Shown: piece after piece, positions 1 through 10,275 of the stretch
Layout of the letters: each line of letters starts with the position of its first letter
Numbering within the stretch: position 1 is the stretch's first letter
NCBI GenBank assembly: GCA_022009795.1
Contig: CP091724.1
Location: forward strand, 1,972,683 to 2,036,682
Source of the DNA: Anaerotruncus sp.
GTDB taxonomy: Bacteria > Bacillota > Clostridia > Oscillospirales > Acutalibacteraceae
Length of the DNA: 64,000 nucleotides
Direction of reading: 5' to 3'
The notes under the pieces: model-generated
The model's database searches: none
What the model was told of the DNA's origin: nothing
What the model saw: only the letters and a program-made list of their open reading frames with translations
Program-made: the position numbers and the translations under genes

Positions 1-481
1 GAGAGGTACAAGACTACGCAAGGTCAAAGGACTTCGTGGCTTGTATTTCTATTACCTATATAAACTCGGTTATCTGCCAAAGAATAAACCGAGAAACAAT
101 TCAAGAGTTCATTATCTTTTTAAGAGAAGATTTGATGAAACTTGATAAATTATCAAATGAGGCAAGGCTCCTTGAACAGTATCGGATAAATACTGTTGAG
201 GAGCTTTTTCTCATATAAATCGAAAGCCGAAAAGAAAATCGAAATATTAACCGAAAAACAGAAAGCAACTGCGAAATAAATCAAAAAAAGAAAGAATTGC
301 TCAAATCTGAATGAGGTTAAAGAAGATATATCCGAAATCGGCAAACGGTTAAAAGAATTACGCAAGGAAATTTTGCTCATTGACGATATTGCCGAGCGTT
401 CAAATGAAATTGAAAAAAAATTAGAGCAAGCAGAAATTGATGAGCAAAAAGAAATTGCAAAAAGGAGGAAAAGTATCGTGA
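1..481 (+). CDS. Probable relaxase C-terminal end (partial, frameshifted)
   Basis: Coding sequence enters from the left edge and runs to about 481 through at least two frame changes. The readable parts are charged and helical (a segment with TYINSVICQRINRE, later a Lys/Glu-rich coiled-coil stretch around 360-470). No catalytic motif is inside the window, so the relaxase assignment rests on position: in this ICE family a MobA/VirD2-type relaxase directly precedes PcfB. A TGA at 479-481 in another frame overlaps the GTG start of pcfB at 478, a usual coupled arrangement. It could instead be another long-coiled-coil mobilization protein. Confidence 0.4.
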
Positions 482-1208
482 ATAACTCAGGCGACGCCGC
501 CGAACAAGTTGTAAGACTGTCACTTGAAGGATTTGAAGTTGTTGCAAAGGTATCGGGAGAAGCTGCAAAGAATATTGCCGTTCTTCTGCTTGCCGCATTA
601 AAGCAGGAACAAAAAGCCAAAGGTAAGGCAAGACTTTCAAACCTGATTAAGTCCGGCAAAGAACTTAAAGTGTTTTCAATTCCACAAAAGGATTTGAAAA
701 AGTTTACAGAGCAGGCAAAGAGATACGGTGTTTTGTATTCTGTTCTTAAAGACAGAAAAGCAAAAGGTAAAAATGTCACCGTTGATATTATTGCCCGTGC
801 CGAGGACGCATCCAAAATTGATAGGATTATTGAAAGATTTAAACTCGGTACAGTTGACAAAGGCTCTATCACCAATGAGGTTGAAAAGTCTGTCAGCGAA
901 AAGACAAACAAAAGCAACGAAGAAAAAACAAATGGCGACCTTATCCTTGAGCATATTGAGGCAAAGAGTACGGAGAAAACGGATAAAAACCCCTCTTTAT
1001 CTCGGACGGAAAAAGACAGTCTGTCCGAGAGTTCATCGAAAGCTATCAATGATAAGGACGCTAAAGACAAAAAACAGTCTGTTAAAGAATTGCTTGACGG
1101 TTATAAAGATGAGATTAAAGCCGACAGAGCAAAAGATATTGCAGATAAATCAAAAAAACGGTTGCAGATACCGTAGTAAAATCTGCTAAATCAATAAAGG
1201 AAAGGTAA
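478..1208 (+). CDS. PcfB-like (DUF3801) mobilization protein
   Basis: PcfB/DUF3801 proteins are small cytoplasmic accessory factors of conjugation encoded just before the VirD4/PcfC coupling protein; they are thought to help bring the relaxosome to it. The GTG start at 478 follows AAGGAGGA. The N-terminal ~120 residues carry the family-like segment EAAKNIAVLLLAALKQEQK, then a basic region containing LKVFSIPQKDLKKFTEQAK. The C-terminal half is a low-complexity Lys/Glu/Ser tail. As read the frame stops at 1176, but a one-base change in the 7-A run near 1153 extends it to a stop at 1206-1208, just before the next gene. A second, independent copy of this family lies in ICE-2 at 32397. Confidence 0.75.
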
Positions 1209-1213
1209 TTGAT

Positions 1214-2103
1214 ATGAGTTACGGTTACAAAAAGGATATAATCCACAAAAGTATGCCGAAAATGGAAAGGCAGAAAAGGAAAGAACATATCAAATGATTG
1301 ACGATACGGCAGTCGAGGTTTCAAGAAGTCCCGACAAGCTCAAAGAATTTCTTGCTGTTCAGGCAAAGTTTGATATGTATTCGGCGGCAAATACTTTGCT
1401 TATCTTTAAGCAAATGCCTAATGCCACACAGCTTAAATCTTTTGAAGATTGGAACAAGGACGGTGTCAAAGTTCGTCAAAAGCAAAAGAGCATAGCAATC
1501 CTTGAGCCTGTCGAATATACAAAGAGCGACGGCACACCGGGTCTTGGATATAATGTCAAAAGAGTATTTGACCGTTCACAAACAAATTCAAAAAGAGAGG
1601 CAGTTCAAAAGACCGATGATTTGAAACATACTCTCAAAAATTTTGTAAATGCTTCGCCTGTTGAAATTGTTGTAGGCGAAATACCAAATTCAAATCTTGG
1701 TGCGTTCTACAACTTTGAAACACAGCAAATTACACTCAATGAAAATCTTACCGATACAAAACAGATTTTTGAGTGCCTTGCTCAAGAGGTTGCATTTGCT
1801 CAGCTTGCCGACGGTAAGAAATCATATAGCCGTAGAGACGAAGGGTTTAAGGCAGTTTGTCTTGCATATATGATTTGCACCAAATACGGTGTTGATAAAA
1901 ACGCTTTCGCTATTGAAAGCCTGCCGGATAATTGGAAAAAGGCGGACGCAAAAGATATTCGCCGTGAACTTTCTTCTGTAAATTCTGCATACAAGGAAAT
2001 TGTCAGCAGAGTTAATGATGAAATCTATCGCCAAAAGGCAGGCAAAGAGCAAGGAAATGGAGCGATAATATATGAAAGAAGGACGCTACCATTTAGTTCT
2101 TGA
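1214..2103 (+). CDS. ArdC-like ssDNA-binding / antirestriction-type protein
   Basis: The ArdC/LtrC-like family binds single-stranded DNA and is thought to protect entering conjugative DNA in the recipient. The key region is FDMYSAANTLLIFKQMPNA followed by SFEDWNKDGVKV and a QKSIAILEPVEY-type strand, the classic ArdC N-terminal pattern. The same fold recurs in the C-terminal half of the ArdA-ArdC fusion at 62.6 kb. The ATG at 1214 has an upstream GGAAAGG; a frameshift at the A run near 1230 separates the first ~6 codons from the open frame beginning at 1294. The C-terminal end is uncertain because the next gene starts inside it at 2072. No HExxH metallopeptidase motif is visible, so this is a short version of the family. 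Confidence 0.7.
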
Positions 2104-2263
2104 TGATTTTGAACAAGGCGTAGTTATTCGTGCTCTCAATGATTTACGCACAGATTTAATCAGCGATAAAAGAGAAACCGATGCCGTAGATGAAGTGCTG
2201 TTAAAGGTTTGCAAAGCACCTACCAAAAAGATAAAGGTGGTAAAGCAAAATGAGGAACGATAA
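2072..2263 (+). CDS. Small conserved-type conjugation protein, 63 aa
   Basis: This is a 63-residue acidic/basic protein that starts inside the end of the ArdC-like gene and ends 13 bases into virD4 (start 2250), so it looks translationally coupled to both. Its motifs are a start MKEGRYHLVLDDFEQGVV, a central NDLRTDLISDKRETDAVDEV and a Lys-rich C-terminus. I do not recognise a named domain. The position between ArdC and the coupling protein is typical for small orphan genes of this ICE family. No membrane segment or signal peptide is present. The tight packing and clean frame support a real gene rather than a chance ORF. Confidence 0.6.
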   Translation: MKEGRYHLVLDDFEQGVVIRALNDLRTDLISDKRETDAVDEVLLKVCKAPTKKIKVVKQNEER

Positions 2264-4061
2264 CAAAAAAGCAGAAATTATCGCTTTTGTAGTTTTTGTT
2301 GTACCTTTGATATATATTGGGCTGAAAATTGCACCGTATATGTCAAACGGTTTAATATCAATTCTTAATAGCTTTGGCGAAATATTTGCACAACCGTTTA
2401 AGATAACCTTATGTGAGGACAGTTTAAAAACTGTCCTCATTTTGCTTTTAATCTACGGTATTACTTTGTTGGTGTATTTTTCTTCAAAGAAAAATTACAG
2501 GCGTGGCGAAGAACACGGCTCTGCAAAGTGGGGCAAAGCAAAACAGGTTGGTAAAAAGTATATTCAAAAGCCGATAAATCAAAACAAGATATTGACTGAT
2601 AATGTCGCTATTGGTATGAACTGCAAAAAGCACAGGCGAAATCTTAATACGATAATCTGTGGCGGTGCCGTTGCAGGCAAAACAAGATTTTACGCAAAGC
2701 CGAATTTAATGCAGTGCAACACCTCTTTTGTTATTCCTGATCCAAAAGGTGAAATAGTTAAGGCTGACGGTAATCTGCTTGTAAAAGAAAGGTTATGATG
2801 TCAAGGTTAATGATTTGATTGATATGGAAAAGAGCTATTGCTACAATCCGTTTGTTTATCTTGAAAATGACAATGACATACAAAAAGCTTGTAACTAATC
2901 TTTTTCAAAAGCACAACACCGAAAGGCTCGCAGACTAATGACCCGTTTTGGGATACGGCGACACAAATGCTTTTACTTGCTTTAATCTTTTATCTTCACT
3001 ATGAAGCACCCGAAGAAGAACAGAATTTTGCAATGGTAATGTATATGCTTCGTGCAGGTGCTATTGAAGATGACGAGGACGGCCCATGCCTTACACCACT
3101 TGACCGACTGTTTTACAATCTTGAAACCGAGAAACCCGAACATATAGCAGTTAAGTATTACAAGTCTTATCATTCAGGCTCGTCAAAAACGCTTAAATCA
3201 ATTCAGATAACCTTGATGTCAAGACTTGAAAAGTTCAATCTTGAAAGCCTTGCAGCTTTAACCAAGACAGATGAACTTGATTTATCAACTATGGGAGAAA
3301 AGAAAACAGCCTTGTTTGCCGTTATTCCCGACAATGATACAAGTTTTAATTTTCTTATCTCGATTTTATATACTCAACTGTTTCAACAACTCTTTTATTG
3401 TGCTGACAAAAAGCATGGAGGAGCGTTACCGATACCCGTACACTTTCTCATGGACGAGTTTGCGAATGTATCATTACCCGATGATTTTGATAAGCTACTC
3501 AGCGTAATGCGTTCAAGAAACATTTTCGTATCCATAATACTTCAAAATCTTTCTCAGCTTAAAGCCTTGTTTGAAAAGCAATGGGAAAGTATTGTCGGCA
3601 ACTGCGACCAATTTCTTTATCTCGGTGGAAATGAGCAATCAACACACAAATATGTTTCCGAGCAACTCGGCAAGGAAACTATCGACACAAACACATACGC
3701 ACGAAGTTTTGGCAGAAACGGTAACTATTCTACCAACTACCAAATATCAGGCAGAGAGTTAATGACGCCTGCCGAAGTGCGTATGCTTGATAATCGCTAT
3801 GCAATTCTCTTTATCCGTGGTGAAAGACCTGTTATTGACCTCAAGTATGATATTCTTAAACATCCGAATTTGAAGTATACAGAAGACGGCAGAGCCAAGC
3901 CTTTTTATTTACGGTGAAGAAAAAAATCTTCTATTGCCTCAATTACTTTTTACTTTTTATTAAAAGTGATAAAAAAAGCAGGAAAAAAAGATGATATTGC
4001 AGACGATTATGATTTTGACTTAATTACAAAAGAAGAACTTGAACTGATGTTCAATATTTAG
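2250..4061 (+). CDS. virD4: VirD4/TraG-type coupling protein (frameshifted)
   Basis: This inner-membrane ATPase links the relaxase-DNA complex to the conjugation channel. Two N-terminal membrane segments (about residues 9-30 and 60-78) are followed by GEEHGSAKWG, the Walker A variant GGAVAGKTRF (here Ala where many have Gly/Ser), and PDPKGEIVKADG. After frameshifts at 2785-2935 come DPFWD, the Walker B region HFLMDEFANVSLPDDF and the arginine/sensor segment LQNLSQLKALFEKQW, then GELMTPAEV-like and family C-terminal motifs. The reconstructed length of about 600 aa is normal. At least four single-base frameshifts occur, all beside A or T runs. The stop at 4059-4061 is restored by another shift after 3917. 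The gene overlaps the preceding small gene and is followed by Maff2 after 11 bases. Confidence 0.88.
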
Positions 4062-4072
4062 GAGGAAAACTT

Positions 4073-4430
4073 ATGTTTAAATTCAAAACAAAAAAGAGTG
4101 ATGAAGTCAAAACTTCACCACTCACTAATAAATCAAATGCTGTTGCAAAGGCAACTATGTTTTTTTGCAACGCTTATTGCAACAATGTTCTGTTTTGCTG
4201 TTACTGCTTTTGCAGACGATGATCCACTTACGGTTGTAAACAATCTTTCAACCTTTATTTTCGGTCTTATCCGAGCAGTTGGACTTATCATTCTTGCTTG
4301 GGGCATTGTTCAGGTAGGCTTGTCGTTTCAAACGCATGATCCGTCACAGCGCTCTAACGGATTTCTCACCCTTGCCGGTGGAGTAGTTATTACCTTTGCA
4401 AAGAAAATTCTGGATGTAATTATTGGGTGA
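4073..4430 (+). CDS. Maff2-family membrane protein (VirB2/pilin-position)
   Basis: This short hydrophobic protein, encoded between VirD4 and VirB6 in this ICE class, is proposed to be a channel or pilin-like component. The start at 4073 follows GGAGG. After a hydrophilic N-terminus there is a signal-like segment ending FAVTAFADDD, then two membrane helices around IFGLIRAVGLIILAWGIV and LAGGVVITFAKKILDVIIG, with the conserved QTHDPSQRSNGFL loop between them. The frame breaks at a 7-T run near 4165; removing one T joins the two halves into about 118 residues. A strong terminator follows at once, so the first transfer module ends here. A paralogue is at 52348 in ICE-2. Confidence 0.82.
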
Positions 4431-4437
4431 AAAATTT

Positions 4438-4464
4438 AGTCGTATCTTTTTCGATACGACTTTT
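4438..4464 (+). terminator. Rho-independent terminator after Maff2
   Basis: Perfect 8-bp stem GTCGTATC / GATACGAC (4439-4446 and 4453-4460) followed by TTTT, eight bases past the Maff2 stop codon. It ends the left transfer gene block just before the minus-strand cargo. Confidence 0.8.
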
Positions 4465-4559
4465 ACATATTAGTTAAAAATCAGAAATAGACTTTTGCTT
4501 TATAGTATAATAATATCTATATTCTTACACTATATTAAACATTAAAACATTGAAAAAAA

Positions 4560-5043
4560 TTAATATTTTTTTATTAAAAAAACTAAATGATACTCAAGTC
4601 CTTTTTTTAGTCTTTTTCTCATTCTCGGATTTTTGCCATTTCTGTTCAACAATTTTAAAATCATTAAAAATATTTTTTTAGCAAAATCTATAGAATGTGC
4701 TCCATTACCATTAGGCAACATTAATAAATTGTCAATTAAATTATAATATGTCTCTCTAGTTTCTTTAATTGTTTTTCGCAAGTTCTCCTTTAAATACATA
4801 CTCGCCTTGTTGTAAAATATTTAGGTCATGAAAAAAATACGATTGCATAATATCATGTAATTCTCTGTCTCTGTCCCCTTTCATAGCACGTTGCAATAAG
4901 TCAGGACATGTTGGGTTACTGCATGTTTGTGAATAGGTAAGTCGTTGACTAACCCATATACTAAATATCATTTTGTTTTCATACATTAAAAACTCAAATA
5001 AATCCTCCCACTCCTCATCATCTGAATTAATTTCATAGTTCAT
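4560..5043 (-). CDS. Hypothetical protein, ~160 aa (frameshifted)
   Basis: Two overlapping minus-strand reading frames join into one protein if one base is changed near 4770 (A-rich GCGAAAAACAATT on the minus strand). The N-terminal part is acidic (start MNYEINSDDEEWEDLFEF), with a Cys pair in TCSNPTCPDLL and HDIMQSYFFHDL; the C-terminal part is Lys/Arg-rich and helical (MILKLLNRNGKNPRMRKR). I do not recognise the family. It lies in a very AT-rich minus-strand cargo block inserted between Maff2 and VirB6, which are adjacent in ICE-2. The location suggests an accessory trait such as exclusion or defence, but nothing in the sequence proves this. Confidence 0.5.
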
Positions 5044-5088
5044 GTCTCTAATACTAAAATAAAAAAATCTGAAATGAAATTTATAAGT

Positions 5089-5274
5089 CTAAAAAAACTT
5101 TTTAATCTTTTTTTCAAACATTGCCGTCTTATTTTGTTTCCTTGTTGTATAAATAGTTGCCCATATTGCTACAGTAGCTAACAATATTGAAGTTATTGTT
5201 GTAACATATTCAAAATAATCGTTGAAGTTACTATTTGTATTCAATGTAATTCTATAAACAATAAAGTTTTCCAT
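5089..5274 (-). CDS. Small single-pass membrane protein, 61 aa
   Basis: A 61-residue minus-strand ORF with one clear transmembrane helix (about residues 25-43, containing TSILLATVAIWATIYTT) and a basic C-terminal tail of Lys/Phe. It is upstream of the ~160-aa hypothetical gene and on the same strand, so the two may be co-transcribed; the gap is about 45 bases. No family is recognised. Small membrane proteins next to unknown cytosolic partners are common in exclusion and defence cassettes, but no motif supports a choice here. A chance ORF in AT-rich DNA remains possible. Confidence 0.45.
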   Translation of the reverse strand: MENFIVYRITLNTNSNFNDYFEYVTTITSILLATVAIWATIYTTRKQNKTAMFEKKIKKFF

Positions 5275-5459
5275 AATTCATCCATCCTATTTTTAAATAA
5301 TAAATATCATGTGCCTATAAAAAAATCCTATTATTAATGTCCATGAGCAATTCTTTTTGTAATGTTCGAGTTGCTGTGATATATGTACTTAAAGCGTAAA
5401 AAAACATGCATTTGTTTATCATTCAATATCTACCAATTACATATGAAAAAAACTTACCT

Positions 5460-6423
5460 TTACATATATAACTCATATGGTTCACAAACCCGTATTTTAT
5501 GTTCTTTAAGCAAAAATTGTATAATTAATTTATTGTTTAATTCCAAACAAATAAATTCACTTTCGTTAAAAGTTAGTAATTTAACAACTAAGTTATAGTT
5601 ATTAATGTTAAAAATGTTTCAGTAGTTCAATAATATTAAAAAAATGCTTTTTTTATAAAAAAATTGTTGATAAATATTAACTTTATTTCGCCAATTATTA
5701 TGTGTGTTTATAACATCATACGACATTCTGTTAGACATATAGCCTCCTCCCATTGAAATATATTTTTTTCCTGGATTTGTTTCTACAAAAGAAGTTATTC
5801 CGGCTTTTTCTAAACTTAGCAACTGATTCATCACTAATGGGCTCTGCAAAGCGAAACGATTCCTTCAATTTGATATTTACTTAATAATTCTGGCCAATTA
5901 TTCTCAATTATTCTAACTAATTCTATTTTGGAAAACAAATATGGCTCAATGTTTTTATTGTGATTGTAAATTTGTAGCAAATATGCTGAGTTATTAGTGA
6001 TGTATGCGAATAGTAAATAATCACTTCTGTCAACAAATGTTTTTTTATTGTTAAGCCTATTTAAATGAAAATGATATATATTCCAATCATATATCAACAT
6101 ATCTTTTGAATCTTTCTTTTCGATCTTTCTACTCATATACGGTGTAAGGGAAAATCCACGCATTAATTTGAGCACTATTTCGTTGAATGCTTGTTCACGT
6201 TCTTTTGGACAATTTAATTCTTTTGAGATATAAACTTTTCTTGGAATAGTACTAATATTCCTTTTCAGTATATTTAAATATGAATATACATTGTCGCCGG
6301 ATTTATTTGGACTATATCCCATATTTTTTTAAACCATCGCACGCAATTGTATTTAAATCCTCAGCGAAATTAATTTCTATTGAATAATTTATTTTTTTCA
6401 GGTATTTGAGAATTAATAATCAT
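5460..6423 (-). CDS. Hypothetical protein, ~270-320 aa (frameshifted cargo gene)
   Basis: Several minus-strand frames join into one long protein. The start is the ATG at 6421-6423 (MIINSQIPEKINYSIEINF once a 7-A run is read as six), continuing through MGYSPNKSGDNVYSYLNI, a middle with KEREQAFNEIVLKLMRGFSL and a C-terminal part with SMGGGYMSNRMSYD and NTHNNWRNKVNIYQQF. The readable frame stops at 5619, but the same frame stays open for about 50 more codons down to a TAA at 5460-5462, so either that TGA or a nearby homopolymer error truncates it. There is no signal peptide or membrane segment. The family is not recognised. It forms, with 4560-5274, the minus-strand cargo between Maff2 and VirB6. 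Confidence 0.5.
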
Positions 6424-6585
6424 ATTTTTTTATTCACCAGCTAAAACTAAATTTTTAAAAAGTGTTGTTATAAATACTATTCTATATCTTTCTCAAAAAA
6501 ATTCAATAATAAAGTGAGTATTCGTTAGATTAACTAAATACAAATGATATAATTATAAAAATTTAAGTATGTTATCTAAAAAGTT

Positions 6586-6618
6586 CCAAACGGCGAGTCG
6601 ACACCGTTTGGGGCTTTT
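6586..6618 (+). terminator. Hairpin CCAAACGG/CCGTTTGG upstream of VirB6
   Basis: Perfect 8-bp inverted repeat (6586-6593 and 6604-6611) followed by GGCTTTTT, 35 bases before the virB6 start. It looks like a terminator that insulates the second transfer block from the cargo, or an attenuator in the virB6 leader. Confidence 0.6.
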
Positions 6619-6652
6619 TATATATAAAAAATTTTAAGAAAGGAGTGTTTTA

Positions 6653-7490
6653 ATGTCAGATAACTGGGTAGTACGCAATCTTGAAAACGCTCTTGAAACT
6701 TGGAATGATAAGCTGACAGAGATATGGGGATTGCTGACCGCTACACCCGAAGAATTCAAAGGCGGTAAAATATGGAATGTCATACTCGATATTAACGGAG
6801 CATTGCAGGTAATCGGTACAGCTCTGCTTGTTTTGTTCTTTGTTGTCGGTGTTATGAAAACCTGCGGCTCATTTGCCGAAGTTAAGAAACCCGAACACGC
6901 ATTAAGACTTTTTATCCGTTTTGCACTTGCAAAAGGTGCAATAACCTACGGACTTGATTTAATGCTTTCTTTATTCAAAAATTGTTCAAGGTACAATCTC
7001 AACAATAATGACTTCTGCCGGATTCGGACAAGCAAACAAAACGACATTGCCGCAAGAAATGATTACGGCTATTGAAAATTGCGATTTCTTTGAAAGCATA
7101 CCGTTGTGGGCAGTAACACTAATCGGAAGTCTGCTGATAACAGTCTTATCATTTATTATGATAATGACTGTTTACGGCAGATTTTTTAAGTTGTATATGT
7201 ATACTGCCATTGCACCGATACCGCTTTCAACATTTGCAGGAGAACCGTCACAGCATGTCGGCAGGTCATTTATCAAAAGCTATTGTGCTGTATGCTTGGA
7301 AGGTGCAATTATTGTTCTTGCCTGTGTCATATTCTCACTCTTTGCAGCATCACCGCCGCAAGTTGATACAACTGCACCTGCGGTAACTATGGTGTGGAAA
7401 TATGTGGGTGAACTCATATTCAATATGCTTGTACTTGTCGGTTCAGTTAAAACATCAGATCATATTGTACGGGAAATGATGGGACTTTAA
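6653..7490 (+). CDS. VirB6/TrbL-like polytopic channel protein
   Basis: VirB6-type proteins form the inner-membrane base of the type IV secretion channel. The start at 6653 follows AAAGGAG. The N-terminus WVVRNLENALETWNDKLTEI is amphipathic; then come membrane segments around VIGTALLVLFFVVGVM, SIPLWAVTLIGSLLITVL, FKLYMYTAIAPIPLSTFA and EGAIIVLACVIFSLFA, ending SDHIVREMMGL. This matches the usual ~280 aa with five to six helices, including the conserved IAPIP loop. One frameshift at the A run near 6980 interrupts the ORF. It sits 11 bases before PrgI, as in ICE-2 (52581). Confidence 0.85.
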
Positions 7491-7501
7491 GGAGGTAAAT
7501 A

Positions 7502-7880
7502 ATGCAAATACAAATCAATAAAGAGTTTAGAGATTATCGGGAAAAGGTGTATTTCGGACTGAGTATTCGACAGTTGATATTTTCATTTCTTGCTGTCGGC
7601 GTTGCAGTAGTATCATATATTTTGCTTAAAGATAAGCTCAGTATCGATACAATATCGTGGCTATGCATACTGCTTGCCGCACCGTTTGCTGCTTTGGGTT
7701 TCGTAACATACCACGGTATGACTTTTTGAGAAAAATTGGCTTTGGCGTGGATAAAATCAGAAGTCTTAATTCCTAAAAAGACTTGTTTTTAAAGCGGAAA
7801 GCAAAACTCATATTGAGAATAAAGAAATGATTAAACAAAAAGAAAAGGAGGTTTTCAAGAATAATGAAAACTCGCAATAA
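7502..7880 (+). CDS. PrgI-family protein (VirB3-like)
   Basis: PrgI-type proteins are small inner-membrane partners of the VirB4 ATPase. It starts at 7502 after AAGGAGG. The N-terminal INKEFRDYREKVYFGLSIRQ is the family signature, followed by two helices (LIFSFLAVGVAVVSYILL and ISWLCILLAAPFAALGFV). The open frame stops after GMTF at 7729, but a one-base shift gives EKLALAWIKSEVLIPKK and a charged tail reaching TAA at 7878-7880, the typical length of ~125 aa. The virB4 start lies two bases further on. A homologue is at 53479. Confidence 0.8.
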
Positions 7881-7881
7881 A

Positions 7882-10205
7882 ATGAAAAAAAACTTGAACA
7901 GGAAAAGTTCGTTGTACCCAAAACTGTTCAAAATGTTATTCCTATCAAAGCCGTCTATAAAGACGGCATTTTTTTCTTGTCGGTAAAAAAATATGTATTC
8001 CAAAACATTCCTTTTTACTGATGTTAATTAATATATCGCTTGTGAAAACGAAAAGAATGATTTAATGCGTCAGTATTGGGCAGTTATCAATTCTTTCGGA
8101 AACGGTGTTACCGTTAAACTCACAATCAATAACCATAGATTTGATAAGGAAGATTTTGAAAAATCAATCCTTATGCCGTATTACTATGATAACCTTGATG
8201 TATATCGTAAGGAATATAACGAAATGCTGCTCAATAAAGCGGCAACATCCGAGTGTATTGTTCAGGATAAGTATTTTACCGTTACGGCAAACAAAAAGTG
8301 CTATGAAGACGCAAGAGCTTTTTTCACTCGCATTGAAAAGAATCTGTCAACAAATCTTTTTGCACTCGGCAGTAAATGTGAGCCGTTAAATGCAACCGAC
8401 AGACTTAAGATATTCCATAATTTCTACCGTGCAGGGAGTGAAGAAAACTTCAATCTTGATTTTGAACTTTTGCAAAATCAAGGTTGTGATGTCCGTGACT
8501 ATATCTCTCCCGATTCTATGGATTTCAACAGCGACTATATGATGATTAACGGTCAGTATTGCAGAACTGTTTTTCTTCGTAACTACGGTACATTTGTTGA
8601 TGATAATATCATAACCGAGCTTACATCAATCAATAAAAACTTAATGCTTTCTATTGATTTTATCCCTATTCCTGTTGATGAAGCAAACAAGGATGTAGAT
8701 AACATTTTGCTTGGTGTTCAATCGGATAAGGCAAACTTCAATCGCCGTCAGGCACAAAACCAAAACTACGGTGCTACCAATTATGACCTTGAGCAAAGAG
8801 AAAAGGAAATACTTGAAATCAGAAACGATATGCGTTACCGTGACCAAAGAATTTATGACACGATAATTTCAATGGTAATAACTGCCGACAGTAAGCAGGA
8901 ACTTGATAACTTAACCGAAAGTATTTTTTTGCCAAAGCGTCCGAGAACAGCACAGCACAGTTTGCAACGCTTCGTTATCAACAGCTTGACGGACTAAATA
9001 CTGTTTTACCGTTTGGCATCAAAAGAATTGAATGTTACCGTACACTTACAACGGAATCGCTTGCGTCTTTTATGCCGTTTCACGCTCAGGAGGTCAGTCA
9101 TCCGGGTGGAGCGTATTACGGTCAAAATGCTATCAGTAACAATATGATATTTGTTAATAGGCATTCGCTTCTTAACGGTAACAGCATTGTGCTCGGTGTA
9201 CCCGGTGGTGGTAAATCATTTTTGGTTAAGGAAGATATTGTATCAATCTTTCTTTCAAATCCCGATGCCGATATTGTAATTATAGACCCTGAAAGAGAGT
9301 ACAACGCTCTTGTTAAAGCATTCGGCGGAGAGGTAATCAACATATCGGCAAATTCACCAAACCATATTAACGCTATGGATATGAATGCAAACTATGAAGA
9401 TGAGGGCAATCCCGTAACCACAAAATCCGAATTCATTATGTCTCTTTGTGAACAGTTGCTCGGTACATCTGCCGACGCTAAAGACAAGTCTATCATTGAC
9501 AGATGCTGTAAGAATGTTTATGACGGATATATCAAAAACAATTTCAGCACACAGCAACCTACACTTAAAGATTTTAGAGAAGAACTGCTAAAGCAAAAGG
9601 AAACCGAGGCGCACGATTTGGCACTTGCCATTGAGTTATTTACAGACGGCTCGCTTAACACTTTTGCACAGCCTACCAATGTTGATATTAACAATAGGCT
9701 AATATCATATGACATTCTTGAACTCGGTGATTCGCTTCTGCCTGTAGGTATGCTTATCGTACTTGATAATCTTTTAAACAAGATTACTTCAAACAGAGAG
9801 AAAAGACGACAAACATATATCTTTATTGATGAGATGTATTTGCTTTTTGCTCATCAATATACGGCAAAAATTCCTTTATCGTATTTGGAAACGAGTAAGA
9901 AAATACGGAGCGTTTGCGATAGGCATTACACAGAATGTTGGAGATATGCTTGAAAGCAACACGGCAAGAACTATGGTGTCTAATTCCGAGTTCGTTATTA
10001 TGCTTAATCAAAAAAAGCAAGTGACGTGCTTGAGCTTTCAAGGCTTCTTGAAATCACACCTAACCAAACGCAATATTTTACAAACAAGGATGCCGGTCAA
10101 GGTCTAATGAAGATAGGCAGCAATCTTGTGCCGTTTGTAAATAAATTCCCAAAGGATACACAACTCTACAAGTTAATGACATCAAAACCGGGAGAGGCTA
10201 TATAA
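7882..10205 (+). CDS. virB4: VirB4/TraE-type conjugation ATPase (frameshifted)
   Basis: VirB4 ATPases power assembly and transport of the conjugation machine at the membrane. Once frameshifts at about 7890, 7970, 8930 and 9890-10010 are corrected, a ~770-aa protein is read. It shows VPKTVQNVIPIKAVYKDG, then MRQYWAVINSFGNGV, Walker A GVPGGGKSFLVKED, Walker B-like ADIVIIDPEREYNAL and later YIFIDEMYLLF, then AFAIGITQNVGDMLESNTA and the C-terminal segment QGLMKIGSNLVPFVNKFP. These are all classic VirB4 blocks in order. The start ATG at 7882 is immediately after PrgI. The frameshift near 8930 is a 7-T run where five T give the consensus frame. Confidence 0.88.
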
Positions 10206-10225
10206 TTATTAAATACAATCATACA

Positions 10226-10260
10226 GTGCCGCTGACTTAAAGTCGGTGGCATTGTTTTTT
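10226..10260 (+). terminator. Terminator between virB4 and sortase gene
   Basis: An imperfect stem (TGCCGCTGACT / AGTCGGTGGCA, two G-U type pairs) followed by a T6 run, 21 bases past the virB4 stop. The T run abuts the sortase ribosome-binding site, so it may also attenuate the downstream genes. Confidence 0.6.
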
Positions 10261-10275
10261 AAGGAGTTATACACT

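Noticed and set aside
153..1070. Long minus-strand ORF opposite PcfB
   Set aside because: Ser/Phe/Leu-rich translation typical of the antisense of a Lys/Glu-rich coding strand; the plus strand has the recognisable family.
5383..5598. Plus-strand ORF of 71 codons
   Set aside because: No ribosome-binding site, AT-rich chance frame; the minus strand carries a better open frame continuing the 5619-6423 gene.
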